Under the pieces are notes generated by a model. It was given only the letters and a program-made list of their open reading frames with translations, was not told the origin of the DNA and made no database searches. The translations under genes and the position numbers were made by a program. A stretch of 64,000 nt of DNA from Flavobacterium branchiicola (GTDB lineage Bacteria; Bacteroidota; Bacteroidia; Flavobacteriales; Flavobacteriaceae), in the NCBI RefSeq assembly GCF_018383905.1, contig NZ_JAGYWA010000002.1, positions 317,262-381,261 of the forward strand, written 5' to 3'. Below, in pieces: positions 16,328 to 24,936 of the stretch. Each line of letters opens with the position of its first letter. Within the stretch, counting starts at the first letter, position 1.

Positions 16328-17731
16328 ATGAAAACACTATCTCTTAAAAATAATTCTATACACCATTTATTGCTTTTTCAGGTAATAACAATGGTGCTGT
16401 TGACCTCTTGTGATTCTTTTGTAGAAGTTGATCTTCCCAAATCACAACTTACTACAGTTTCAGTTTTTGATAACTATTCCACTGCAAACGCAGCATTATC
16501 GGATATTTATTCTAAAATGAGAGAGCAGGGCTTGCTTTCCGGTTCGGCATCAGGCGTTTCCAATATGTTGGGTAATTATGCAGATGAGCTGTATTGCCTT
16601 GCAAGTCCGGGCGATCCAACAATCCCTTTTTACACCAATGCGCTGCTGCCTGCAAATTCAACTATTACAGATTCCTGGAATCTCAGTTATAATCAGATTT
16701 ATGCTGCTAATGCCGTGATGGAAGGAGTGGAGTCAAGTCATAAACTCACTATAAAGGAAAAAGAACTGCTAAGAGGGGAAGCCCTGTTTATACGGGCCAT
16801 CGTACATTTTCATCTGTCTAATCTCTACGGGGATATCCCTTATATTGTATCTACAGACCGTAATATAAATAATGAAGCTTCGAAGATTCCGGTAAAAGAT
16901 ATTTACAACAATATTATTGTGGATTTGGAAAACGCGGCAGCCCTGCTGCCGAAGGATTATATAAATATCGAGCGAGTGCGTCCCAACCAATTTGTGGCAA
17001 AAGCATTATTAGCAAGGGTATATCTGTATAACGAGTCATGGGCAGAAGCATCTAATGCGGCATCAGCGGTATTAAATGCATTAAATCTTTATGCCATCGA
17101 GGATAATGTTTCTCTGGTATTTCTAAAAGATTCCAAGGAAACCATATGGCAGTTTCAGCCCTCTGTGGCCGGAAAAAACACAGATGAGGCCAGTATTTTC
17201 ATATTTTCTTCTGGTCCTCCGCCCTATGTGGCATTAACTAATAATCTGATTGAATCCTTTGATAAAAGTGACCTTCGAAAAGTAAACTGGACAAAGGCTG
17301 TCAGGGACGGGACTGATACATGGTATCATGCATACAAATACAAGGAGTTTGAAAATACTGCCACTTCAATGGAGTACTCGGTAATTTTCCGCCTTGCCGA
17401 ACAGTACCTTATAAGGGCAGAAGCAAGGGCGCATCAGGGAGATTTAATAGGCGCTAAAGAAGATTTGAACAGAATTAGGAAACGTGCGGGGCTTTTGGAT
17501 ACAGATGCTGTTTCTGCCCAGCAGCTTGTTAATGCCGTTTTGAGCGAGAGGAGATGGGAACTGTTTACAGAATTCGGACATCGCTTTTTTGACCTCAAAC
17601 GTTCCGGACAAATTGATAATGTCCTTGATCCTGTAAAGACTGGCTGGAATTCAACAGATGTTCTGTTTCCTCTGCCTGAAAACGAACTAAGCATTAATCC
17701 TAATATACGCCCGCAGAATAGCGGTTATTAA
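16328..17731 (+). CDS. SusD/RagB-family substrate-binding lipoprotein
   Basis: The 467-residue protein carries a lipoprotein signal ending VLLTSC near residue 28 and SusD-typical motifs: ELLRGEALFIRAIVHFHLSN, then YLIRAEARAHQGDLIGAKEDLNRIRKRAG split by short variable residues, and RRWELFTEFGHRFFDLKR near the end. It forms a lid on the neighbouring SusC barrel at the cell surface and delivers substrate. The gene is 9 bases from susC and 2 bases from the peptidase gene, so the three form one operon. Confidence 0.93.
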   Translation: MKTLSLKNNSIHHLLLFQVITMVLLTSCDSFVEVDLPKSQLTTVSVFDNYSTANAALSDIYSKMREQGLLSGSASGVSNMLGNYADELYCLASPGDPTIPFYTNALLPANSTITDSWNLSYNQIYAANAVMEGVESSHKLTIKEKELLRGEALFIRAIVHFHLSNLYGDIPYIVSTDRNINNEASKIPVKDIYNNIIVDLENAAALLPKDYINIERVRPNQFVAKALLARVYLYNESWAEASNAASAVLNALNLYAIEDNVSLVFLKDSKETIWQFQPSVAGKNTDEASIFIFSSGPPPYVALTNNLIESFDKSDLRKVNWTKAVRDGTDTWYHAYKYKEFENTATSMEYSVIFRLAEQYLIRAEARAHQGDLIGAKEDLNRIRKRAGLLDTDAVSAQQLVNAVLSERRWELFTEFGHRFFDLKRSGQIDNVLDPVKTGWNSTDVLFPLPENELSINPNIRPQNSGY

Positions 17732-17733
17732 AT

Positions 17734-20394
17734 ATGAAATCTCATTATAATTTTCCCTACGGAAGCAAGAAACAGGAATCTCTGTGTATGAAGCTTACAC
17801 TGGCTTTATTTTTATTATTTATTTTGCCATTAGTAGCCTGCCCCTTATGGGGGCAGGTGGTGCAAAAAAAACAGCTGACCGAATCTGATTATAAGAATTG
17901 GGGTGAGCTACTGATGGAAAATCCATCTCCAGATGGCCAATGGATCAGTTATCGAATGCGTTATGAAAGCGGAAGCGATACGCTCTTTGTGCGAAATACA
18001 ATAAACGGCGAAACCTTTAATTTGCCTGGTGGAGTTTTTCCACGTTTTGCAGGAAATGAACACCTTATCTTCAACGACAAAAAAAGCATCCAGTCCTTAA
18101 ATTTGAAAACTGGATTACGGCATTCTTACCCGTTGGATACGCATATCGAATATTCCATGGAAACGGGCCAGATTATTACACTCTTAAGAAAAGAAAAATG
18201 CCTGCAGCAGCAAAAACTGTCAACCGGTGTGATCAGTATAGTGAAGGATGTAGTAGATTTTTCAATGAGCCCAATTCAAAAAGAAATTATTATTTCAATA
18301 AAAGAAAAAGAAAAGTATTCCGTGGGAATTCTGAATCTTCGGAATTCGACAATAGAATGGATCGCCAAGCAGGGAAATGGGGAGTTTTATAACTTCGCAT
18401 GGGAAGAGAATGGCAAAGCAGTTGCTTTTTACAGTTCAACAGATTCAATAGCTAGCGGCACCAATCTTTGCTTATATAAACTGAAGACCAAAAAAATATT
18501 CAGGCTTAATCAAAAGGAACTTAACAATTTTTTATCTGATAAAATTTTTGATAAAACGGATAGTTATCGCCTGACTATATCGTCGGATTTGGATAAAGTC
18601 TTTTTCGGCCTTTCTCAAAAAACTAAACCTGTTGAACAAAAAGCCAAGGACACGGTTGAAGTTTGGAATACCGCAGATAAATGGATTTATCCGCGGGAAC
18701 AAGATTCGGGACGTTTTTATGAAAAAGCTAATCTCGCGGTATGGCACCCGTCATCTGGACGAGTAGTCCAGATTTCCTCTGTGGAATTTCCCAGTGTAAT
18801 GCTCAATGGCAATAAAACTTTGGCGATAATATCCAACCCAAAACAATACGAGCCCCAGTTTGAAAATGTAGCTCCAAGGGACTATTATTTGGTGAATCTT
18901 GATACCGGTCAAAAAGAAATTATGGTTAAAAAACAAAGCGAATTCCATACAGATCTTTTGCCGTCACCCTCTGGCAAGTTTGTTGCGTATTACAAAGACA
19001 GCAACTGGTGGATTTATGATATTAAGAGTAAAACTCATATGAATATTACTCAAAATATTAAAATTCCTTTTTTTGGCAGGGTGCATGGATTAGGAGGTGA
19101 TGCAGCATACGGAAATCCGGGATGGACTCCGGATGACAAGGAAATTCTATTGTATGACCAATATGATATTTGGGCGATAAAGAACGACGGCACAGTAGCC
19201 AGAAGACTCACCAAAGGAAGAGAAGATAAAACGATATATCGAATTAATACACTTGGAGATTATGATCTCCTTTTGCGAAATTTTGACGGCTTTAAAAGCA
19301 TTGCTGTTGATTTAAACGATAAACTCATTCTTCGCACGGAATATGATGATGGCAAGACTGGATATTGCAGTTTGGAGAAAACGGGCATGCTAAAACAGAT
19401 CTTAAGCCGCAGCAGTTTTTTTGATAATATGCATTACATAAAAAAGTCTGGGCTTTATATCTGCAAGGAACAAAGATTTGATCTGCCTCCGCGTATCGTT
19501 TTAAAGAACGATTCCTATATGGAAAAAATCATTTTTCAGAGCAATTCCCATTATGAAAAATTCCAAACGGGTAAATCAGAACTTATTACATACCGCAATG
19601 CCGCAGGTAAAGAATTAAAAGGCATATTGTACTTTCCTTCAAATTTCGATCCCAATAAAAAATATCCCATGATTGTCTATATTTATGAAAAGCAATCGCA
19701 TAACTTACATAGATATATCAACCCCACCTTGTTTTATGGAAATGGCTTTAATGAATCTGTAATGACAACAAAAGACTATGTTATTTTATGTCCGGATATT
19801 GAACATGAAACTGGTACAGTGGGAGAAAATACGGTTGATTGTGTTGTTAGCGCGACCAATCATATAGTAAGCAAAAACTTCGTAGATCCATTGAGGATAG
19901 GTTTAATGGGAGAGTCCTTTGGAGGATATGAGACAAATTTCATAATCACGCAGACAGACCTTTTTGCAGCAGCTGTTTCAGGGGCTTCTATTTCTGATTT
20001 GACCAGTTTTTATCTCACTGTCGGCTGGGATCTTAATATTTCGGATATGACCCGCTTTCAAAGCGAGCAGTGGCGATTGGGAAAAAGTCCTTTTGACGAT
20101 CCAGTTTTGTATTCGAAGAACTCCCCTGTAGCGAATGCTACCTCGATTAATACACCAATTTTAATATGGGCAGGAAAATCAGACTGGCACGTAAACTGGA
20201 ATCAGAGTGTAGAGTTTTATATGGCGCTTAGAAGGCTGGGCAAACCAGCAACTATGCTGCTGTATCCGGATGAAAAACATACCCTAATGAAAGAAAAAAA
20301 TCAAAAAGATTTGAGTTTGAGAATTAATCAGTGGTTTGATTACTATCTTAAAAATGACCAATCAGTTACGTGGGCAAAAGAGGCCGTTAACTAA
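17734..20394 (+). CDS. S9-family (prolyl oligopeptidase-like) serine peptidase
   Basis: The 886-residue protein has an N-terminal signal or anchor (about 20-40), a beta-propeller-like region with WTPDDKEILLYD-type repeats (to about 620), and an alpha/beta-hydrolase domain. The catalytic Ser lies in GESFGG (about residue 728), the Asp in GKSDWHVNW (about 816) and the His in DEKHTL (about 848). These are the S9 peptidase motifs. It should act in the periplasm or at the cell surface on short peptides. It is co-transcribed with SusC/SusD, suggesting binding, import and cleavage of one peptide substrate. Confidence 0.88.
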   Translation: MKSHYNFPYGSKKQESLCMKLTLALFLLFILPLVACPLWGQVVQKKQLTESDYKNWGELLMENPSPDGQWISYRMRYESGSDTLFVRNTINGETFNLPGGVFPRFAGNEHLIFNDKKSIQSLNLKTGLRHSYPLDTHIEYSMETGQIITLLRKEKCLQQQKLSTGVISIVKDVVDFSMSPIQKEIIISIKEKEKYSVGILNLRNSTIEWIAKQGNGEFYNFAWEENGKAVAFYSSTDSIASGTNLCLYKLKTKKIFRLNQKELNNFLSDKIFDKTDSYRLTISSDLDKVFFGLSQKTKPVEQKAKDTVEVWNTADKWIYPREQDSGRFYEKANLAVWHPSSGRVVQISSVEFPSVMLNGNKTLAIISNPKQYEPQFENVAPRDYYLVNLDTGQKEIMVKKQSEFHTDLLPSPSGKFVAYYKDSNWWIYDIKSKTHMNITQNIKIPFFGRVHGLGGDAAYGNPGWTPDDKEILLYDQYDIWAIKNDGTVARRLTKGREDKTIYRINTLGDYDLLLRNFDGFKSIAVDLNDKLILRTEYDDGKTGYCSLEKTGMLKQILSRSSFFDNMHYIKKSGLYICKEQRFDLPPRIVLKNDSYMEKIIFQSNSHYEKFQTGKSELITYRNAAGKELKGILYFPSNFDPNKKYPMIVYIYEKQSHNLHRYINPTLFYGNGFNESVMTTKDYVILCPDIEHETGTVGENTVDCVVSATNHIVSKNFVDPLRIGLMGESFGGYETNFIITQTDLFAAAVSGASISDLTSFYLTVGWDLNISDMTRFQSEQWRLGKSPFDDPVLYSKNSPVANATSINTPILIWAGKSDWHVNWNQSVEFYMALRRLGKPATMLLYPDEKHTLMKEKNQKDLSLRINQWFDYYLKNDQSVTWAKEAVN

Positions 20395-20429
20395 AAAAAA
20401 CAATGCAGTTCTTGTGGAGAACTGCATTG
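20393..20429 (-). terminator. hairpin terminator between convergent genes
   Basis: CAATGCAGTTCT (20401-20412) pairs perfectly with AGAACTGCATTG (20418-20429). On the minus strand it is followed by a T run (the A tract at 20393-20400), so it best serves the DUF6520-like gene; it may also stop the peptidase operon. Confidence 0.75.
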
Positions 20430-20442
20430 CATTTAATGTTTA

Positions 20443-20703
20443 TTAATTAACAGGGCGATAACGCAACTGTTGACAATTGTTGGCTTTCCCAAAAGCCTGT
20501 TGGCCACTTGCTTCACATAGAAATGGACTAGGCGTACTGTCACAACTTACAGGAACATCACAAGGCTTTGTAGCGCTGTTAATATATCCCACAATTGGCG
20601 GCTTTGATGCACTCTGCATCGAAGTGGTTAAAAAAGCGCCTGTAATTCCCATTAATGCAACAAGTGCAAATGGCATTGTCGATTTTAAAAATGTGGTTTT
20701 CAT
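20443..20703 (-). CDS. DUF6520-like small exported peptide with four cysteines
   Basis: The 86-residue product starts MKTTFLKSTMPFALVALMGI, a typical export signal, with cleavage likely near residue 32. The mature part of about 54 residues contains four cysteines (48, 54, 63, 77) and many Pro, Ser and Asn, which suits a disulfide-bonded secreted peptide. It resembles the DUF6520 peptides of Bacteroidota. It lies 105 bases downstream of a MauE-like redox membrane gene on the same strand, suggesting that protein helps form or maintain its disulfides. Function is unknown. Confidence 0.7.
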   Translation of the reverse strand: MKTTFLKSTMPFALVALMGITGAFLTTSMQSASKPPIVGYINSATKPCDVPVSCDSTPSPFLCEASGQQAFGKANNCQQLRYRPVN

Positions 20704-20808
20704 AATAATATGTATTAAGGTTATTTGATCTACTATTTTCTACAGGTGTTCGATCTTATTTCCTGGCACCGGCCGGTATATTTTTATTAATTATTTAGTG
20801 GAGTTCTA

Positions 20809-22326
20809 TTAATCGGTTTGTATAGCATTTTTAAGGTTTTCTTTCAATTCGTACATCAAAACTTTTGTGCCAATTAAAACATAAAGATGCCTATCGGTTA
20901 AATACAAGGATTTAAGCTTGTCATCTCCTATCATAAATATTGGGAAACTCAGAACATAACTGTTCTTTGAAATGTCATAAACATCTATTATCGAAGCGTG
21001 TTTCCAGAGAGCAGGATCTTCATATTGACCTGGAATTTTCGATTCTATAAACAATAGATTATTATGAAGCGTACTAAGTGAATTAACAGTAAGTGGTGGT
21101 GCGGACATCTTACGTACAGTCTCATTTTTGAGATAGGATACCTTGATTTTTGCTCTTGAAAAAGTATCAATTGTTTTGCTGCGATGAGTTAAATTTCCAT
21201 TATTATCTGTCACTATAATTTCATTACGATAAAAATAAACATAGACAGACCTTTTCATTTTTCTACTGTAATGTAGTATGCCATCGGTGTCGAAAATTCC
21301 GTCAATCTGCTTTTTCAGCAGATGTGGCTTATACTGAATTTTCCTGTCATTATTTGCAGTATAAATGCCGAGAATGTTGGCCGATTTTATCCCATTGTTG
21401 TTGCGGAAGATAAAAGATGATGTGTCAATGGGTTCCGCCGCCGTAAAATAAGGAAGCCCATTTAGTTTACTAGAAATCTTCCAGTCTTCAGTGCTGCCTG
21501 CTGATATGCTTGGAACACTACCATCCATTAAATAAAAATATTTTCCCCTAACTAAAATCTTGATGGAACGATAGTGAATTTTAGGATCACTATTTTCTAT
21601 ATTGTGTGTGTCCTGAAACTTGAAGGAGGTGTCAATCGATATGATCTGCAAAGGCGTTGTGTAATTTCCTAGATAAAGTTTATCTGGACTGCTTCCTGAG
21701 AAATAATAAGAATTATAAATTAAATCTTTGGAATGGACAAGCTGCACAGTTCGTTTGATATAGCGTCTGATAAATGGATTTTTGTGCTCCATCATTTCTT
21801 CTGAAGAAAGGAATAAAGCTATAATCACTACTGTACTTGAGAGTATAGAAACAGGGATAGATTTAATTGGTGAGAATCTGTTTCCTATTTTGTTTTTTTT
21901 AATTTGAGATCTATAACTCAGACAGATTGCTAAAACTGCTAAACCAACAAAGAAAATATTAAAAATTAAATGAACATCCCAGCTCATTTTCTCTAAAATT
22001 CCGCCGCAGGAACAGGGAACGAAAGAACTGTAATGCAGGACAATATAAATATATGCCGTAAACATAGTCATCAGACACAGGCAGGCATACAGACCGTAAT
22101 CGCGGAGTTTCGGAATAAAGAGCAGGCACGCAATTAAGAGCTCTAGAGTTGGAACAATCCATGATACAAAAGATGCATAAACACTCAGTAATGGAGACTG
22201 TCCAAGCTGCACTTGAAAATTATCAAAATCCAGTAATTTGCTCACAGCCGCGTATACAAATAGCATTACATACAGGAGGCAGATTATTTCTTTGGCAATA
22301 GTGCCTATGTTGCTGTTTAACTTCAT
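20809..22326 (-). CDS. MauE/DoxX-like redox-associated membrane protein with periplasmic domain
   Basis: The 505-residue protein has four or five N-terminal membrane segments (within 1-140) holding a conserved C-x-C pair (Cys105 and Cys107, in VPCSCGG), as in MauE/DoxX-type proteins that handle disulfide electrons. A further membrane segment near 165-185 leads to an extracytoplasmic C-terminal part of about 310 residues that looks beta-rich, possibly a propeller. MauE-like proteins support disulfide-bonded partners; here the neighbour is a four-cysteine peptide. The large C-terminal domain is unusual for MauE alone and may bind the peptide. Confidence 0.7.
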   Translation of the reverse strand: MKLNSNIGTIAKEIICLLYVMLFVYAAVSKLLDFDNFQVQLGQSPLLSVYASFVSWIVPTLELLIACLLFIPKLRDYGLYACLCLMTMFTAYIYIVLHYSSFVPCSCGGILEKMSWDVHLIFNIFFVGLAVLAICLSYRSQIKKNKIGNRFSPIKSIPVSILSSTVVIIALFLSSEEMMEHKNPFIRRYIKRTVQLVHSKDLIYNSYYFSGSSPDKLYLGNYTTPLQIISIDTSFKFQDTHNIENSDPKIHYRSIKILVRGKYFYLMDGSVPSISAGSTEDWKISSKLNGLPYFTAAEPIDTSSFIFRNNNGIKSANILGIYTANNDRKIQYKPHLLKKQIDGIFDTDGILHYSRKMKRSVYVYFYRNEIIVTDNNGNLTHRSKTIDTFSRAKIKVSYLKNETVRKMSAPPLTVNSLSTLHNNLLFIESKIPGQYEDPALWKHASIIDVYDISKNSYVLSFPIFMIGDDKLKSLYLTDRHLYVLIGTKVLMYELKENLKNAIQTD

Positions 22327-22537
22327 GATTTATGTAGGTATTTAAAACGATTGTTGGGACATTTCTGCAGGAATTCGAATTTATTTGATTAGGATAAATA
22401 TTTAACTTAATAGAACTGATACAAAATTACAACAGCCTGTAATTTTGATTGTTACCTAAAACAAGCCGGTATTTTTCAAAAACAATCAATTGTGAGTTAA
22501 AAACAAAAGAAGCAGAATTTTTGATATAAAAGGGGCT

Positions 22538-22573
22538 AAAAAAAATGCCAATAAGATTTCTCTTTATTGGCAT
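22538..22573 (-). terminator. terminator after the small element gene
   Basis: ATGCCAATA (22545-22553) pairs with TATTGGCAT (22565-22573), and on the minus strand a run of seven T residues follows. It lies 26 bases after the stop of the 22599-22901 gene. Confidence 0.75.
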
Positions 22574-22598
22574 TAAGTGCGGTAAATTTTAAATCAGT

Positions 22599-22901
22599 TT
22601 ATTTTCCGGATTGGTTTAGGGTCTGCAGCTTTTCACGAAGTTCTGCCAGACCTGCTTTTTGAAGGCACTCCTCTGCAAGTTGTTTTAAATCCGAAAGGTT
22701 TTCCTCAGGGATTGCAGAAACCAAAATAGCTGATTTTTCATCATCCGGCGCCGTCAGCCCACGTTCAATCACATGGTTTAGGAGCAGTACATTTTTGCGT
22801 GAAATTTTCAAATCAATCTTTACCGTCTCATTCATCCCAGGAATACTAAGAATAGTATCAAAAACCCTTGCCACATCATTTGTTGTCATCATAATTTTCA
22901 C
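22599..22901 (-). CDS. small conserved-looking element protein, unknown
   Basis: This 100-residue protein starts MKIMMTTNDVARVFDTILSI and is mostly helical with a charged C-terminal half (KQLAEECLQKAGLAELREKL). No known domain was recognised. Translation could begin at Met1, 4 or 5. A promoter (TACTTTTG at 22934-22927 on the minus strand) with a perfect 25-base dyad over its upstream part indicates tight regulation. It is divergent from the mobilisation operon, so it may be an accessory or control protein of the element. Confidence 0.6.
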   Translation of the reverse strand: MKIMMTTNDVARVFDTILSIPGMNETVKIDLKISRKNVLLLNHVIERGLTAPDDEKSAILVSAIPEENLSDLKQLAEECLQKAGLAELREKLQTLNQSGK

Positions 22902-22926
22902 GTTTTTAAATTAATATTTATTAATG

Positions 22927-22977
22927 CAAAAGTATAAATAGACTTTTTAATTATCATGGACATAATATGTCCATGAT
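22927..22977 (-). promoter_or_regulatory. promoter with perfect dyad operator
   Basis: On the minus strand the -7 element TACTTTTG lies at 22934-22927, predicting a start near 22920. The dyad ATCATGGACAT (22953-22963), AAT, ATGTCCATGAT (22967-22977) is a perfect 11-base inverted repeat where the -33 contacts would be. It is a strong operator candidate; the cognate regulator is unknown. Confidence 0.6.
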
Positions 22978-23143
22978 GGGCTGAATAGACGGAGCTTACT
23001 TAACTTCGTATAGTTTTAGAAACAATCCTTAGATGTTTTCTAATACTGTTTCTAATGCGATTTGATTTAAGTGATATGCAGAAATGTTGAAATTCTAAAA
23101 TGATATTTAAAATGGCTTAAAGATTGCCAGTTTCCTGCAATCG

Positions 23144-23215
23144 GCCAGATGTCCGGTTGTTAAACAACCGAATCTGGCTGCTCTTTACTCGGAACTCGTG
23201 AGCAGTGAAACTGAA
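23144..23215 (+). other. putative origin of transfer (oriT)
   Basis: A long hairpin forms from GCCAGAT (23144-23150) with ATCTGGC (23172-23178), continued by CGGTTGT with ACAACCG around a 3-base loop. A second weaker dyad, CTGCTC and GAGCAG, lies in 23178-23215. Inverted repeats directly upstream of mobA and mobB are where oriT normally lies. The nick site is not identifiable by eye. Nothing else was seen in the 353-base gap 22902-23254 except the operator. Confidence 0.5.
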
Positions 23216-23254
23216 AGAAGAAAAAGAGTTTGAAATTAATGAAAATGAGAGAAA

Positions 23255-23644
23255 ATGGAAAAGGAAAATGCAAACAGAACGCGTATTGTAGGCTTGCGTT
23301 TTACGCCTGCAGAATATGCAAGAATTGAACGTAAATGGAAGGCTACAACCTGTCGCAAATTAAGTGAATATATTCGTAAATATTTGTTTGATAAACCCAT
23401 CACAACCAATTACCGCAATCAGTCCCTGGATGAATTTATGTTCGAGATTATCAGACTCAGAGCTGAACTTAAAGTCTTGGGAAACAACTTTAATCAGGCA
23501 GTAAAAAAGCTGCATACACTGCAGCAGATTCCGGAATTTAAAACCTGGATCATCAATCATGAACTGGAGCGAAGGATACTTTTTAATAAGGTAGAAGAGA
23601 TAAATAAATATATTGAGAAAATCTCCCGAAAATGGTTGCAGTAA
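23255..23644 (+). CDS. mobA: MobA-like relaxosome accessory protein
   Basis: The 129-residue protein begins MEKENANRTRIVGLRFTPAE, a ribbon-helix-helix-type opening, followed by a helical part (NNFNQAVKKLHTL) characteristic of Bacteroidota mobilisation accessory proteins. It should bind oriT and help the relaxase. Its end overlaps the relaxase start by 13 bases, so the two are translationally coupled. Confidence 0.8.
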   Translation: MEKENANRTRIVGLRFTPAEYARIERKWKATTCRKLSEYIRKYLFDKPITTNYRNQSLDEFMFEIIRLRAELKVLGNNFNQAVKKLHTLQQIPEFKTWIINHELERRILFNKVEEINKYIEKISRKWLQ

Positions 23645-24924
23645 TTAAGACTGGAAATTCACTGCACAACATTTTCAACTATAATGAAAATAAGGTAAAA
23701 CAAGGTGTAGCGGAATGCATAGGCGAGGGGAATTATCCTCTTGAAGTGGATAAAATGAGCATCACAATGAAACTCAGCAGACTGCTTAATCAAAATACTT
23801 TAAATGAGAATGTAAAGCGCAATAGCGTGCATATTTCGCTGAATTTTGATCCCTCTGAAAACTCATTAACCAATGAAAAATTGATGCAGATCGCAGATGC
23901 TTATATGCAGAAAATTGGTTTTGGCGAGCAGCCTTATCTGGTATACCGCCACCATGATGCTGGACACCCGCATATTCATCTGGTGTCTATAAAGGTAAAG
24001 CAGGATGGAAGCAGGATCGGCATGCACAATATTGGCAGGAACCAGTCTGAAACAGCCCGCAAAGAAATAGAGAAAATGTTCTCTTTAGTGGCCGCACAGG
24101 GGCGTAAAAACAATATTGATAAGGTTCTTAAGCCTATCAATGTTCAGAAGGTTTCATACGGAAAGATGCAGTCAAAAAAAGCGATTGCAGCAGTACTTAA
24201 CGGAGTGCTTTCAACCTACAAATATTCAAGTCTTTCTGAACTCAATGCAGTGCTGCAACTCTACAATGTTTTTGCTGACAGGGGATCTGAAGACTCAAGG
24301 ATTTTTAAGGCAGAAGGATTAGTGTACCGAATACTTGATAGTGATGGAAAACCTATTGGGGTTCCTATTAAAGCCAGTGACTTTTATAATAAACCGACTC
24401 TTAAATTTTTAGAGCAAAAATTTATATCCGCCGGTAGTGCAAGTGTATCGATGAAAAACAGGATAAAGAATGCCGTGGACCTGGCGCTTTTTAATAAAAG
24501 CATTTCATTTTCCGAGCTGGGAAAACTGCTCGAAAAAGAAGGGATTAATATTATTTCGAGAAAAAGTGCTGCCGGGATGATTTACGGTATCACCTATGTG
24601 GATCATACTACAAAATGTGTATTTAATGGAAGTGTTTTAGGCAGGCAGTACAGCGCAAAGGCAGTACAGGAACGCTGTAATTTAATGGGTAAAACTCTAC
24701 AGGGTTCCGACAAGGCCCTAAACATAAAATCCAAAGCTGAATTAATGGGAACTATATCAAATAAAGATTTATTTGAAATTAGTAAAACTGATGGTTTTGA
24801 TACTGCTTTGGCTAAAGTTTTGGATGTATTGACCCGGATGGAATCCGCGCAGGATTACCTGCCCAATCAGCTTAAAGCAAAACGCAGGAAGAAAAAAAGA
24901 AAGGGGCAGTCAGACAATCAATAA
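23632..24924 (+). CDS. mobB: MobB-type relaxase
   Basis: The 430-residue protein has a relaxase/mobilisation nuclease domain (about 1-180). The metal-binding histidine motif is seen at HHDAGHPHIHLVSIKV, near residues 104-119, and RNQSETARKEIE follows near 147. The early MVAVIKTGNSLHNIFNYNEN segment is also typical. It nicks oriT and pilots the single strand during transfer. A lysine/arginine-rich tail (KAKRRKKKRKG) ends it. It lies in an operon with mobA and the coupling protein. Confidence 0.9.
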   Translation: MVAVIKTGNSLHNIFNYNENKVKQGVAECIGEGNYPLEVDKMSITMKLSRLLNQNTLNENVKRNSVHISLNFDPSENSLTNEKLMQIADAYMQKIGFGEQPYLVYRHHDAGHPHIHLVSIKVKQDGSRIGMHNIGRNQSETARKEIEKMFSLVAAQGRKNNIDKVLKPINVQKVSYGKMQSKKAIAAVLNGVLSTYKYSSLSELNAVLQLYNVFADRGSEDSRIFKAEGLVYRILDSDGKPIGVPIKASDFYNKPTLKFLEQKFISAGSASVSMKNRIKNAVDLALFNKSISFSELGKLLEKEGINIISRKSAAGMIYGITYVDHTTKCVFNGSVLGRQYSAKAVQERCNLMGKTLQGSDKALNIKSKAELMGTISNKDLFEISKTDGFDTALAKVLDVLTRMESAQDYLPNQLKAKRRKKKRKGQSDNQ

Positions 24925-24936
24925 AAAATTAATATC

